Origin: an uncultured cyanobacterium
Lineage (GTDB): Bacteria > Cyanobacteriota > Cyanobacteriia > Cyanobacteriales > Nostocaceae
DNA length: 33,672 nt
Direction of reading: 5' to 3'
Assembly (NCBI GenBank): GCA_903903925.1
Contig: CAIVAU010000170.1
Location: forward strand, 1-33,672
Positions 26,595-33,672 of this stretch are shown here, one piece after another; position 1 is the stretch's first letter; each line of letters begins with the position of its first letter. The notes under the pieces are model-generated. The model was not told the origin of the DNA. It was given only the letters and a program-made list of their open reading frames with translations, and did not search any database. Both the position numbers and the translations under genes were made by a program.

Positions 26595-27386
26595 TTAAGC
26601 TGTCCTCTTTGTCTGTCGCAGGCGCTCAGCATATTGCATTCGACGCTGACGGGGTAGTGCTAAAATAGCCGATTCTGACCACTGATAGTACATGGCTAAC
26701 AGGTGAATTTCTTCGTAGATAAACGCTGCCTGATTGCGGAATTCTCGCAATGTAAATTGCTGCGGGTCAAAGAAAATTTCGACCATCGCTCCGCATTCCG
26801 AGCATTGCCCCTGGAGATTCTGAGCAAGATTGGGTGCTAGGATTTCCATTGCCTCCTCAATTTGCTGGAGTTGTTCTGAGGTCAGATTAGTTGGTCGGAG
26901 ACATCGGTGGATCAATTCCTGTTCAGGGTGAGCATGATGGGCGATCGCCACCTGATCGGCAGCAGTAGGCAACCGAAACAACACTGGCATATTTCCCAAA
27001 CGCAACCATCCCGATTCTTCAGCCGCTTCTACACCTGGAACACTACCTGGCAAGTAGTTGGCAAGATACTCACTCACCTGGAAAGAGATCTCTATGGGTA
27101 AACCACAGTTACTAGCAGGGCAAGTCGCATCAGCCCGCAGCTGATCGCCAAAGGCTAACTGCCGGGTACGTAGGAGCAACGTATCCAGGTCGGTAATTGA
27201 AAGCATATCCCAGGCAAACTCTTTCCCATCAGCAGCTTGTGCGATCGCAGTCAGCAGCGCTAATGCCAACTGGGTATCCAGGTTGGTCGCCTCCAGCAAG
27301 AGAAGATCTTCAACCCCTGTTGGTTGGCTTAGAAACACCTCTAACCCACTGACTGGCAGGCGTAGAGTCTGTTCATTCCGGCGCAT
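26595..27386 (-). CDS. T4 baseplate gp26-like protein with Cys clusters
   Basis: A 263-residue protein from ATG 27386 (MRRNEQTLRLPVSGLEVFL). The longer frame to 27443 would overlap the tube gene by about 50 bases and is rejected. The C-terminal EIHLLAMYYQWSESAILALP with RRRM-like basic end matches the T4 baseplate/assembly protein class found in eCIS loci. Cys89/Cys94 (TCPASNCG) and Cys195/Cys198 (QCSECGAM) form two half-sites suggesting a zinc ribbon. It probably helps build the baseplate hub; the T4 gp26 name is by family resemblance only. It sits six bases after the tube stop. Confidence 0.65.
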   Translation of the reverse strand: MRRNEQTLRLPVSGLEVFLSQPTGVEDLLLLEATNLDTQLALALLTAIAQAADGKEFAWDMLSITDLDTLLLRTRQLAFGDQLRADATCPASNCGLPIEISFQVSEYLANYLPGSVPGVEAAEESGWLRLGNMPVLFRLPTAADQVAIAHHAHPEQELIHRCLRPTNLTSEQLQQIEEAMEILAPNLAQNLQGQCSECGAMVEIFFDPQQFTLREFRNQAAFIYEEIHLLAMYYQWSESAILALPRQRRMQYAERLRQTKRTA

Positions 27387-27391
27387 TGGAC

Positions 27392-27913
27392 TTACCCTAC
27401 CTGATTCTGATTGGGTTCTGTCACACTCAAATCGCGTTCCCATCCCTCGTGTACTAGCTTGATATGCTCGATCGCCACAGCGTTTCCTCCGGCATCAAGA
27501 TCGGGCAATGCTTGGTATTCCGATACCCAGCAACGGTAAACTTTATAGACAAAAGCCTGTTGACCCTGCTCATTGAGCAGCGCAATTCTAATATCTTTAC
27601 GCAGAGCATTTAAAGATTGGTTAGGGTGTCCAGCATCCAGTACCTGAGCAGCATTAGCCCAGTCTTCAAAATCACTGTCATGGGTAATCCCCCGCTCCAG
27701 TGTAATCGGGTCGTATTTCATCCGCCCCAATCCCTGCAAAATAATCATGTTACCCGCTTCCTTGTATTCAATCACATCAGCAGTGCGCTTCATCCCACCA
27801 GTCATCTTACTCATAAGAGCAACGGGCGTCGTGGAAGTTCCAAAGTAGATTTGGAAGCGAAACGTTTTATAAGGGTCAAAGCGATTGATGTTAACGGTGA
27901 AAGGTTTACTCAT
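27392..27913 (-). CDS. Inner tail tube protein (T4 gp19-like)
   Basis: A 173-residue protein of the gp19/Hcp-like tube family, with FRFQIYFGTSTTPVALMSKM, a central VIEYKEAGNMIILQGLGRMK and the DPITLERGITHDSDFEDW signature. Hexamers stack into the inner tube driven out by sheath contraction. The ribosome site is AGGAGAG before ATG 27913. The stop lies close to the gp26-like start, and its ATG is 11 bases after the second sheath stop. Confidence 0.9.
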   Translation of the reverse strand: MSKPFTVNINRFDPYKTFRFQIYFGTSTTPVALMSKMTGGMKRTADVIEYKEAGNMIILQGLGRMKYDPITLERGITHDSDFEDWANAAQVLDAGHPNQSLNALRKDIRIALLNEQGQQAFVYKVYRCWVSEYQALPDLDAGGNAVAIEHIKLVHEGWERDLSVTEPNQNQVG

Positions 27914-27924
27914 GGAACTCTCTC

Positions 27925-29553
27925 CTATGACTGTACTTGACCAGCAAGTTGTGCAATTTTGATAATGACGAATTCAGCGGGTTTGAGGGGTGCAAATGCG
28001 ACGATGATGTTTACAATGCCGTTGTTTTGGTCATCTGAAGTCGTCGTTGAACTATCGCACTTGACCTGGAATGCTTGACTTGGGGTCGAACCCTGAAGCG
28101 CACCTTGTTTAAATAATGACAACATAAAGTTGCCAATGCTGAGACGAATGGCAGCCCATAAAGGTTCATCGTTCGGCTCAAACACCACCCAACCAAGGTT
28201 GCTCAAGAGAGTCTGCTCAATGAATAAAGCCATGCGCCGGACTGGCACATATTTCCATTGTTGGTAGGCTGGGTTTGCAGACACCAGTGTTCTAGCACCG
28301 TAAACAACAGTTCCAATACCAGGAAAAGACCGTAAGCAGTTTACTCCCTTTAAATTGAGAGTCCCCTGTCTCAAGTCATTCATACGTCCTGTATCAACCA
28401 CACCAGTTGTATTCAAGAGAGTCGTTGCCTGCCCAGCAGGTGCTTTCCACACACCACGGCTAAGATCAGTACTAGCGTAAATGCCAGCGACAAACCCGCT
28501 GGGTGGCAGATTAATTTGGTTGCCAGTTAAAGGGTCAGTAGAAACTAGGTAGGGAAAGTAAAGCGCCCCATTCTGACTTTTTGGACAAGTAGTACCATCA
28601 ATGTAATCACCAATCCAATTTGTACCCTGATCGGCTACATCTATAGCAGGCGGATCCATAATTAAAAATGCTTGCTTCCTTTCACAGAAGGCAAGGGCCT
28701 CGCTTAAGGTAGAATTATCAGTGATACCAGGAAGCAACAAAAGATTGAATATTGGAACCTTATCCAAATCGCTATCCTGCTGAAAAATCGGTGCAAAATC
28801 CGATTCACGAAAGATACTTACCGCACCAGCAGGCAATGTTGTCGATAGAGTTATGCTGCCGCCATTTGCGAAATCGGTTGGCCACGTTGTCGTTCCAGTA
28901 GAAAGACCAACTGTTACTAAAGTAGATATATTGTTGATCCTTGTCGTGATAAAGTTTGGATTTGTTGGATTATTTGCTGTTGGACTTGGATTGCTAGGGG
29001 TAGGGGAACCCGGATCAAGAGATACTTGACGGTAAGTTTCTGTTCGGATACCTTTAGTGCCATAGATAATAGTAATGTCAGCAACATGACTATTAGTAGA
29101 ATTTGGTGGTGTGGTGATAGTGACTGAGATCCCAGTGTTGGGTGAATCCGCTGGCTCCAATGCGGTAAACTGGATGCCGTTGGTAGTTTGTGCAGCAGGC
29201 GGAGCAACGGCACCCACAGGATTTTGCTTGCTGTCAAAATATTCTTGCGGCTGCACCCCAACCACATATGCACTCGATCCACCATTTAGAAAGAATTGGT
29301 TAACGGCTTGGGCAACATTAGAATCAAGCACACTGCTGGCGTAGAAGCCCCCAAAGTATTTCTCATAGTCAGTAAAACTAAATATCTGGATAGCCTTGTT
29401 AAAATTCGTAATCGTGGTTTTGGGGATCAAGGTTTTGAAAGGATGAGTATAGCCCACAAAAACAGCAATGGATGTGGGTGCTGCTGTAATTGTGTGAGTG
29501 CTACTGGGTAACTCTTCAATATAAATCCCAGGATAGGACGGTGTTACTGGCAT
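27925..29553 (-). CDS. Contractile tail sheath protein, second copy
   Basis: A 542-residue sheath protein. The N-terminus VTPSYPGIYIEELPSSTHTI and the C-terminal VPVRRMALFIEQTLLSNLG with WVVFEPNDEPLWAAIRLSI, then NFMLSLFKQGALQGSTPS and AFQVKCD are hallmarks of CIS/phage sheaths. The middle is variable and Pro/Thr-rich (about 160-230). Sheath subunits form rings whose contraction drives the tube. The neighbouring upstream gene is a close paralogue. Start ATG 29553 is preceded by a weak GGAGA site. It is the second gene of the CIS cluster. Confidence 0.95.
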   Translation of the reverse strand: MPVTPSYPGIYIEELPSSTHTITAAPTSIAVFVGYTHPFKTLIPKTTITNFNKAIQIFSFTDYEKYFGGFYASSVLDSNVAQAVNQFFLNGGSSAYVVGVQPQEYFDSKQNPVGAVAPPAAQTTNGIQFTALEPADSPNTGISVTITTPPNSTNSHVADITIIYGTKGIRTETYRQVSLDPGSPTPSNPSPTANNPTNPNFITTRINNISTLVTVGLSTGTTTWPTDFANGGSITLSTTLPAGAVSIFRESDFAPIFQQDSDLDKVPIFNLLLLPGITDNSTLSEALAFCERKQAFLIMDPPAIDVADQGTNWIGDYIDGTTCPKSQNGALYFPYLVSTDPLTGNQINLPPSGFVAGIYASTDLSRGVWKAPAGQATTLLNTTGVVDTGRMNDLRQGTLNLKGVNCLRSFPGIGTVVYGARTLVSANPAYQQWKYVPVRRMALFIEQTLLSNLGWVVFEPNDEPLWAAIRLSIGNFMLSLFKQGALQGSTPSQAFQVKCDSSTTTSDDQNNGIVNIIVAFAPLKPAEFVIIKIAQLAGQVQS

Positions 29554-29681
29554 TCGGTTGTCTCCAATTTCAAAGAGGTTTCAAGTGTAAAGATGTAATA
29601 ATTTCTAAGAATTTTTGTCATCAAGTGAGTACAGCTATTAACTAAGTGAAACAGTATTCTTGTCACCGCCAAGATTCTCTC

Positions 29682-31340
29682 CTATAACTGCACTTGACCG
29701 GCGAGTTGCTTAATCTTAATAATGATGAATTCCGCAGGTGTGAGTGGTGCAAAGGCGACGATAATGTTCACAATGCCATTGTTTTGGTCATCTGAAGTCG
29801 TCGTTGAACTATCGCACTTGACTTGGAATGCTTGACTCGGGGTTGAGCCTTGAAGCGCACCTTGATTAAATAACGACAGCATAAAGTTACTAATGCTGAG
29901 TCGAATAGCAGCCCACAAAGGTTCGTCGTTCGGCTCAAACACCGCCCAACGAAGGCTTCGGTAGAGAGTCTGCTCAATAAATAGCGTCATGCGCCGGACT
30001 GGCACATATTTCCATTGTTGGTAGGGTGTTTCAGTTGGTTCATCATAGCCGACTAGTGTTCGTGCTCCATAAATGACAGTGCCAAATCCAGGAAAGGTTC
30101 GTAAACAATTAATCCCCGCCAAGTTGAGGACTCCCTGCTGAGAATCTGTCAAGCGACCATCGTCTCTCACGCCAGTTACATTCGTGGTGATGGTTTCTAA
30201 GCCTGCGGGTGCCTTCCAAACACCACGGTTCAGGTCAGTGCTAGCATAAATACCTGCAACTGTACCACTGGGTGGTAGTGTAAATGGTATGGGAAGACCT
30301 GTTGCTGGATCATTACCAATACTCGATAGACCTGTGACTGGATCGATGGATTTTATATAGGGAAAGTACAGAGCACCATTGGTGCTTTGAGGAATAGGGT
30401 TGGGTGCATCTGAATTGGGATTTACCTTGTCATAATAAATTGAACCTGATAGCTCTCCAGCTATGTCAGCAATTGGCGGATCCATGATCAGAAATGCTTG
30501 TTTACGTTCACAAAAAGCCAGTGCCTCACTTAGAATAGAATTACCTGAATTGCTAGCAACACCAGGGAGAACCAGTAAGTTAAAAATGGGTAATTTATCT
30601 AAGGCACTGTCCTCCTGTAAAGCCGATATAAAATCATCCTGCAAAAAAATTTCCGTACCGTGGGGAGGATATACAGACAAACTCTGTGGCCGTGGAGTAT
30701 CTATAAACTTAGAATAAGTTTGATCATCTGGAAGCATTACTAGAGCAGAGATAGGATTTGTTTGGCTTCCAATCCGATTAACAATGTAATTTTGTTTGTC
30801 TGTGCTATCAAGATTGACTTTTGGATATCTTTCTATGAGATTACCGTAGGTGATAGTAATGTCAGCAGTATCGTTATTCTTCTTAATGCTCTGAACATTC
30901 GTAATTGATACCATCATCGGAATTTTATCCGTTGGCTCTCGTCCGATAAATTTGATACGAATGGTTTCATTAACATAAATATCCTTCTTTATGACGATAC
31001 AAGGATAAGGAGGATCAACCTTTGCAAGGGCTTTGGATGAAAGACCGATGACAAATGCGTCTGAACCGCCATTCAGAAAGAATTGGTTAACTGCACAAGC
31101 AACGCTGGCAAACTTATCCTTGCTGTTGTCAAATGCTGCACTGGTAAAGAAACCACCAAATTCTCGTTCATAGTCAGTAAAGCTAAACAACTCAACAGCC
31201 TTACCGGGATTCGTAGTTTTTAATGGATGGGTATAACCAATAAAAACTGTAATAGAAGTCGGTGCTGCAGTAATTGTATAAGTATTACTTAACAGATCTT
31301 GAATATAAATTCCAGGATAGGACTGTGCCACTGTTGTCAT
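29682..31340 (-). CDS. Contractile tail sheath protein, first copy
   Basis: A 552-residue sheath protein, the first gene of the cluster. N-terminus VAQSYPGIYIQDLLSNTYTI and the conserved end FIEQTLYRSLRWAVFEPNDE, then NFMLSLFNQGALQGSTPS and AFQVKCD match the second copy almost exactly, and the last ~350 bases are nearly identical at DNA level. The central part (about 110-260) is diverged. Afp-type particles use two or more sheath paralogues in different rings, so the two may be mixed in one particle or used in different states. Start ATG 31340 has GGGGTGAA upstream. The 128-base gap to the second copy holds no gene. Confidence 0.95.
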   Translation of the reverse strand: MTTVAQSYPGIYIQDLLSNTYTITAAPTSITVFIGYTHPLKTTNPGKAVELFSFTDYEREFGGFFTSAAFDNSKDKFASVACAVNQFFLNGGSDAFVIGLSSKALAKVDPPYPCIVIKKDIYVNETIRIKFIGREPTDKIPMMVSITNVQSIKKNNDTADITITYGNLIERYPKVNLDSTDKQNYIVNRIGSQTNPISALVMLPDDQTYSKFIDTPRPQSLSVYPPHGTEIFLQDDFISALQEDSALDKLPIFNLLVLPGVASNSGNSILSEALAFCERKQAFLIMDPPIADIAGELSGSIYYDKVNPNSDAPNPIPQSTNGALYFPYIKSIDPVTGLSSIGNDPATGLPIPFTLPPSGTVAGIYASTDLNRGVWKAPAGLETITTNVTGVRDDGRLTDSQQGVLNLAGINCLRTFPGFGTVIYGARTLVGYDEPTETPYQQWKYVPVRRMTLFIEQTLYRSLRWAVFEPNDEPLWAAIRLSISNFMLSLFNQGALQGSTPSQAFQVKCDSSTTTSDDQNNGIVNIIVAFAPLTPAEFIIIKIKQLAGQVQL

Positions 31341-31732
31341 TTGTTCACCCCGCTAGCAACCATTGAAAGTTCCTTAGCAAACCGATGAATCACCAAAATC
31401 CCCGCGACTGGGAATGGGGAAAATGGGAATACTGAGCGTCTCTGCTATCAGCAAATTGCGAACACCTACGCTAGGTCATTACAAGTAATCGTGAGCACCC
31501 GCCCCAGAAATGTTGTCTAAAACCCTGATTTTTTCGTCAACTTTCAAAAGTTTTCAATCTACTGAATTTCTCTCAAAAGTCTAGTAGATGAGACAGTAAC
31601 CGTGAAGATACTTATTTCATACATACTTTAATTAAATTTTGCCGTAGCTTGACGGTTATTGCTTTTTTTATTCAGAAATATTTACACTTAGGCGATCATA
31701 CAAGTAGTTTGCGCTTAAGCGCTCTTGGAATC

Positions 31733-31748
31733 AAGGACTAAAGTCCTT
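31733..31748. repeat. Perfect palindrome AAGGACTAAAGTCCTT
   Basis: Two 7-base arms around a two-base centre, followed by actacgaac, a sequence type found scattered between genes of filamentous cyanobacteria. It could be a hairpin or a protein-binding site near the CIS promoter. Confidence 0.5.
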
Positions 31749-31788
31749 ACTACGAACTTCTCAACCCGTGAGAATTAATGACATGGAC

Positions 31789-31901
31789 TACTAGTGGTCT
31801 GTCAAATTCATTTTGATGGGTTCGTAGTGTGAGCGTCTCGCTCACGAAGCGAGCATCTTGCTCACACTACCCATCAATTTAATCTTGACAGACCACTAGT
31901 A
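31789..31901. mobile_element. 113-bp inverted-repeat element, MITE-like
   Basis: The ends TACTAGTGGTCTGTCAA and TTGACAGACCACTAGTA are perfect inverted repeats of 17 bases. Inside them GATGGGT..GTAGTGTGAGC pairs with GCTCACACTACCCATC, and the centre carries further GAGC/GCTC hairpins, so most of the element folds on itself. It has no coding capacity. The TA at each end is consistent with the TA target duplication of IS630/Tc1-type elements, so this is probably a non-autonomous copy; the parent element is not in this window. Confidence 0.75.
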
Positions 31902-32112
31902 CAGCGGTCGCGGAAATAAAGATACCATTTCAAAGAGGTAAAAGCCTTGATATATAATACTTTTGACTTTTGACTTCCGCGCAGCGGTGCTAGCCCGTCA
32001 CATAGTACCTGTAGCTCCTGGTGACCCCGAGGAAAACGGAGAGGCACTTACACCAAGGGTCTCACAGAGAAGTATATTCCAAATCCAAGCCAACTGCCTT
32101 GAAATAAGTCTT

Positions 32113-32146
32113 GAGCCGTCTGATTGGAAACAGTCATGCACGGTTC
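32113..32146 (+). mobile_element. Group II intron domain V (remnant intron 3' end)
   Basis: Exactly 34 bases. The outer arms GAGCCGT and ACGGTTC pair over seven positions (one G-U), the inner stem GATTG/CAGTC is closed by a GAAA tetraloop, a two-base bulge lies on one side, and the catalytic AGC triad is at positions 2-4. This is the structure of group II intron domain V. Downstream, about 32152-32189, GAAGTGCGG and CCGCTTC could form domain VI. No reverse transcriptase is encoded here and upstream domains are not recognised, so it is probably the degenerate end of an intron insertion beside the M23 gene. Confidence 0.75.
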
Positions 32147-32275
32147 TTAGGGAAGTGCGGAGGGGAGACCCTTAATTCTTACCCGCTTCACATTTACTAT
32201 CCTGATAATACTGACTTAACATTGAATCAGCATATAATCAAAAGTTTTCTAAACCATTTCATCGGATTGGGACTC

Positions 32276-33277
32276 ATGAAAAAAGTGACCTTTTCTCAAT
32301 TCTGTACTTACGGTATAATTGGCTTTATTTCTCTTACTACCGTAGTCAGAGCAGATACCTCTGTTCTAACTCCAACAACAGACAAATCCCTGATAGCCCA
32401 ATCTACTAATCCTTCCTCTAGCTTAATTTGGCCATCTCAGGGGATAATTTCTCAAGGCTTTTATAGAAATCGTCATATAGGAATTGACATTGCAGGACCA
32501 CCGGGAACGCCGATTATTGCTGCTGCAAAGGGTCAAGTGGTTAAATCCGGTTGGGATGAGTGGGGATTAGGTAATGCGATCAGAATCCACCATTCAGATG
32601 GCAGTTTCACGGTTTATGGTCATAATCGCCGTCTTTTGGTCAAAAATGGTCAACAGGTGAGTCAAGGTGATGTCATTGCTGAGATGGGAACTACAGGTAA
32701 TAGTTCAGGCCCTCACTTACATTTTGAAGTTCATCCCTATAATATGGTATCTGTTGTTGACCCCATCATTGCATTACCACCTTTAGTAGCAGGCAAGATC
32801 CCATCACAACAAATAGCAACCGCCACTACGAACATGAGTCGAGATGGTATGCCGACTCGCATCGTATCTTCCCCACTCATACAACAAGAAATTTCTCCAT
32901 CACAATCAATTCCCATACCTGTTGAACCTGCTCGATTCGTCGCACCACCAGTAACAACACAAGCCTTACCATCACAATCAATTCCCATACCTGTTGCAAC
33001 TGCAAGGGTTAATACTGGGTGTAGCGGTGCAATAGTGATTGAAGGTGAAACGGAAACCACTCATGTTAAAGTTTGTCAAGAAAATGGTCAGTTCTTTTAT
33101 ATCGGGCAATTAAAGCAAAACCCAAACCAGCCTATACGAATTTTGGCTCAGAGTGTTGGCAGAACTCTATATCGGGCAGACAACGGTAGCTTTTCTTATT
33201 TGGTTAGCCCTAACGGAGTACAAGTTTGGCGAAATGGTAGTCCTGTACGTTCTGAGAGTTTTTATAAATCTAATTAA
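32276..33277 (+). CDS. Secreted M23 (LytM-type) metallopeptidase
   Basis: A 333-residue protein from ATG 32276 (MKKVTFSQFCTYGIIGF). The frame is open back to a TTG at 32111, but that would read through the intron domain V, so it is rejected. Residues 1-26 look like a signal peptide ending VVRADTS. The M23 domain has RHIGIDIAGPPG (His67, Asp71), YGH (His116) and GPHLHFEVHP (His147/His149), the zinc-binding and catalytic set of Gly-type or peptide-crosslink endopeptidases acting on peptidoglycan. A Pro-rich linker with a repeated SQSIPIPV leads to a C-terminal domain (about 245-333) of unknown type. It is divergent from the CIS cluster. Confidence 0.88.
   Translation: MKKVTFSQFCTYGIIGFISLTTVVRADTSVLTPTTDKSLIAQSTNPSSSLIWPSQGIISQGFYRNRHIGIDIAGPPGTPIIAAAKGQVVKSGWDEWGLGNAIRIHHSDGSFTVYGHNRRLLVKNGQQVSQGDVIAEMGTTGNSSGPHLHFEVHPYNMVSVVDPIIALPPLVAGKIPSQQIATATTNMSRDGMPTRIVSSPLIQQEISPSQSIPIPVEPARFVAPPVTTQALPSQSIPIPVATARVNTGCSGAIVIEGETETTHVKVCQENGQFFYIGQLKQNPNQPIRILAQSVGRTLYRADNGSFSYLVSPNGVQVWRNGSPVRSESFYKSN
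32897..32996 (+). repeat. 28-bp direct repeat in the M23 linker
   Basis: The 28 bases at 32897-32924 and 32969-32996 are identical (both begin ccatcacaatcaattcc), 72 bases apart and in frame, encoding PSQSIPIPV twice. The copy suggests a recent slippage or duplication in the linker. Confidence 0.85.
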
Positions 33278-33298
33278 TGACTGATAAAAAATTCGTTT

Positions 33299-33330
33299 GT
33301 AGTTGCGCTGTCTTCGTTCTTAGCAACTAC
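33299..33330. repeat. Inverted repeat GTAGTTGC/GCAACTAC
   Basis: Two perfect 8-base arms with a 16-base loop just after the M23 stop. It is a possible mRNA 3' hairpin without a T-tract. Confidence 0.45.
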
Positions 33331-33360
33331 AGTAATTCGAGCAAATGCACAAGATAATTA

Positions 33361-33381
33361 GGGTCACGTTGTACGTGACCC
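33361..33381 (+). terminator. Hairpin downstream of the M23 gene
   Basis: GGGTCACGT-tgt-ACGTGACCC is a perfect 9-bp stem with a three-base loop, 83 bases after the M23 stop. The following atttcgcc lacks a long T-run, so it is terminator-like and could act as an mRNA-stabilising or weak terminator hairpin. Confidence 0.45.
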
Positions 33382-33565
33382 ATTTCGCCAATCGACCTAA
33401 TCACAATATACTGTAGTACAGTGGAGCTAAACGTAGTTAAGCGGCTCGACTATGCAAGATTAATTCATAAAGTAAAACAAGAGCCGCATGAAGTGAGTCT
33501 CAGCAGCTGCTTTTAGTGGATTTTGAATGAGTGACAAGCCCTTCGGGCAAGGCAGCTATGCTGGA

Positions 33566-33630
33566 GGCAGAGGGCAGAAGGTTAATGTAATGGTTTATAC
33601 GAGAATGCGATGCCTTCTGCCCTGCCTTGC
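33566..33630. repeat. Imperfect inverted repeat with GGGCAGAAGG/CCTTCTGCCC arms
   Basis: GGCAGAGGGCAGAAGG and CCTTCTGCCCTGCCTTGC face each other across about 31 bases. This GGCAGAAGG-type sequence is a frequent noncoding repeat in filamentous cyanobacteria. No coding role. Confidence 0.55.
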
Positions 33631-33672
33631 CCATAATGGGTCCAAGCCCACGGATTTATCCGTAACAAAAAA

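Larger units (their letters stand above)
31341..32275. other. 935-bp intergenic region between the CIS cluster and the M23 gene
   Basis: No convincing protein gene is seen. It must hold the promoter that drives the CIS cluster leftwards, but I see no clear -35/-10 pair. It contains GCGCTTAAGCGC (31711-31722), the palindrome AAGGACTAAAGTCCTT (31733-31748), the 113-bp inverted-repeat element (31789-31901) and a group II intron domain V (32113-32146). Short frames within it are read through those elements and are not called. Confidence 0.7.
33278..33672. other. Noncoding 3' flank of the window
   Basis: Apart from the two hairpins and the inverted repeat at 33566-33630 I see no gene. A 26-codon frame at 33282-33360 ends FLATTVIRANAQDN and looks like a signal peptide without a mature protein, perhaps a gene remnant, but has no ATG start. 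Confidence 0.5.

Noticed and set aside
6421..31340. Interpretation as an ordinary prophage
   Set aside because: There is no capsid, terminase, portal, integrase or lysis gene, while AAA+, DUF4157 and DUF4255 genes mark a CIS locus.
31963..32175. 70-residue frame upstream of the M23 gene
   Set aside because: It reads through the intergenic repeats and the group II intron domain V; the residues are incidental.
32111..32275. N-terminal extension of the M23 protein from TTG 32111
   Set aside because: It runs through domain V and has no signal peptide; ATG 32276 gives a clean signal peptide.
1..33672. tRNA, rRNA, CRISPR array or integrase in the window
   Set aside because: No cloverleaf, rRNA-like stretch, regularly spaced repeat-spacer array or recombinase motif was seen; the repeats present are tandem or inverted without spacers.

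Overview
This window looks like the chromosome of a filamentous, Nostocales-type cyanobacterium. The palindrome GCGATCGC (HIP1, a cyanobacterial hallmark) recurs through most of it. hemC and glgA read like cyanobacterial housekeeping genes, and the intergenic DNA carries the short inverted repeats, a small transposon-like element and a group II intron scrap usual in these genomes.

Left flank (1-6393): the 3' end of a Uma2-like gene with a 21-bp coding minisatellite; a two-gene minus-strand unit (YegS-type lipid kinase, then a metallophosphoesterase); plus-strand hemC and glgA; and a compact RelE/HigB-type toxin with an XRE antitoxin whose coding style is unlike its neighbours.

Core (6421-31340, minus strand): about 25 kb of tightly packed genes, many overlapping by 1-4 bases, encoding a contractile injection system (CIS) of the extracellular/thylakoid-anchored type. 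In transcription order: two tail sheath paralogues, inner tube, a Cys-rich T4 gp26-like protein, a Pro-rich repeat protein, a DUF4255 tail-terminator-like protein, an AAA+ ATPase, an eCIS-core (DUF4157) protein with a toxin-like C-terminus, a small helical protein, a CIS tube-type protein, a LysM protein, a split VgrG (gpD hub plus gpV spike), a PAAR-like tip, gp25, two J-type baseplate wedge proteins, a gpI-type protein with a predicted beta-helix, a DUF6519 protein ending in a membrane helix, and a jacalin-like lectin. There is no membrane complex of the T6SS kind and no classical long tape-measure gene.

The most interesting points are four. The DUF4157 protein ends in a domain resembling polymorphic toxin type 5, so it is a likely payload. 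The DUF6519 protein carries a C-terminal coiled coil plus membrane helix, which could anchor the baseplate side to a membrane, as in the thylakoid-anchored CIS known from Anabaena. The Pro-rich repeat protein is a candidate ruler. The lectin closes the cluster and could bind a target or be cargo.

Right flank (31341-33672): a 0.9-kb intergenic region with a TA-flanked 113-bp inverted-repeat element and a well-preserved 34-nt group II intron domain V, then a secreted M23 (LytM-type) peptidase gene transcribed away from the CIS, followed by hairpins and an inverted repeat up to the window edge.
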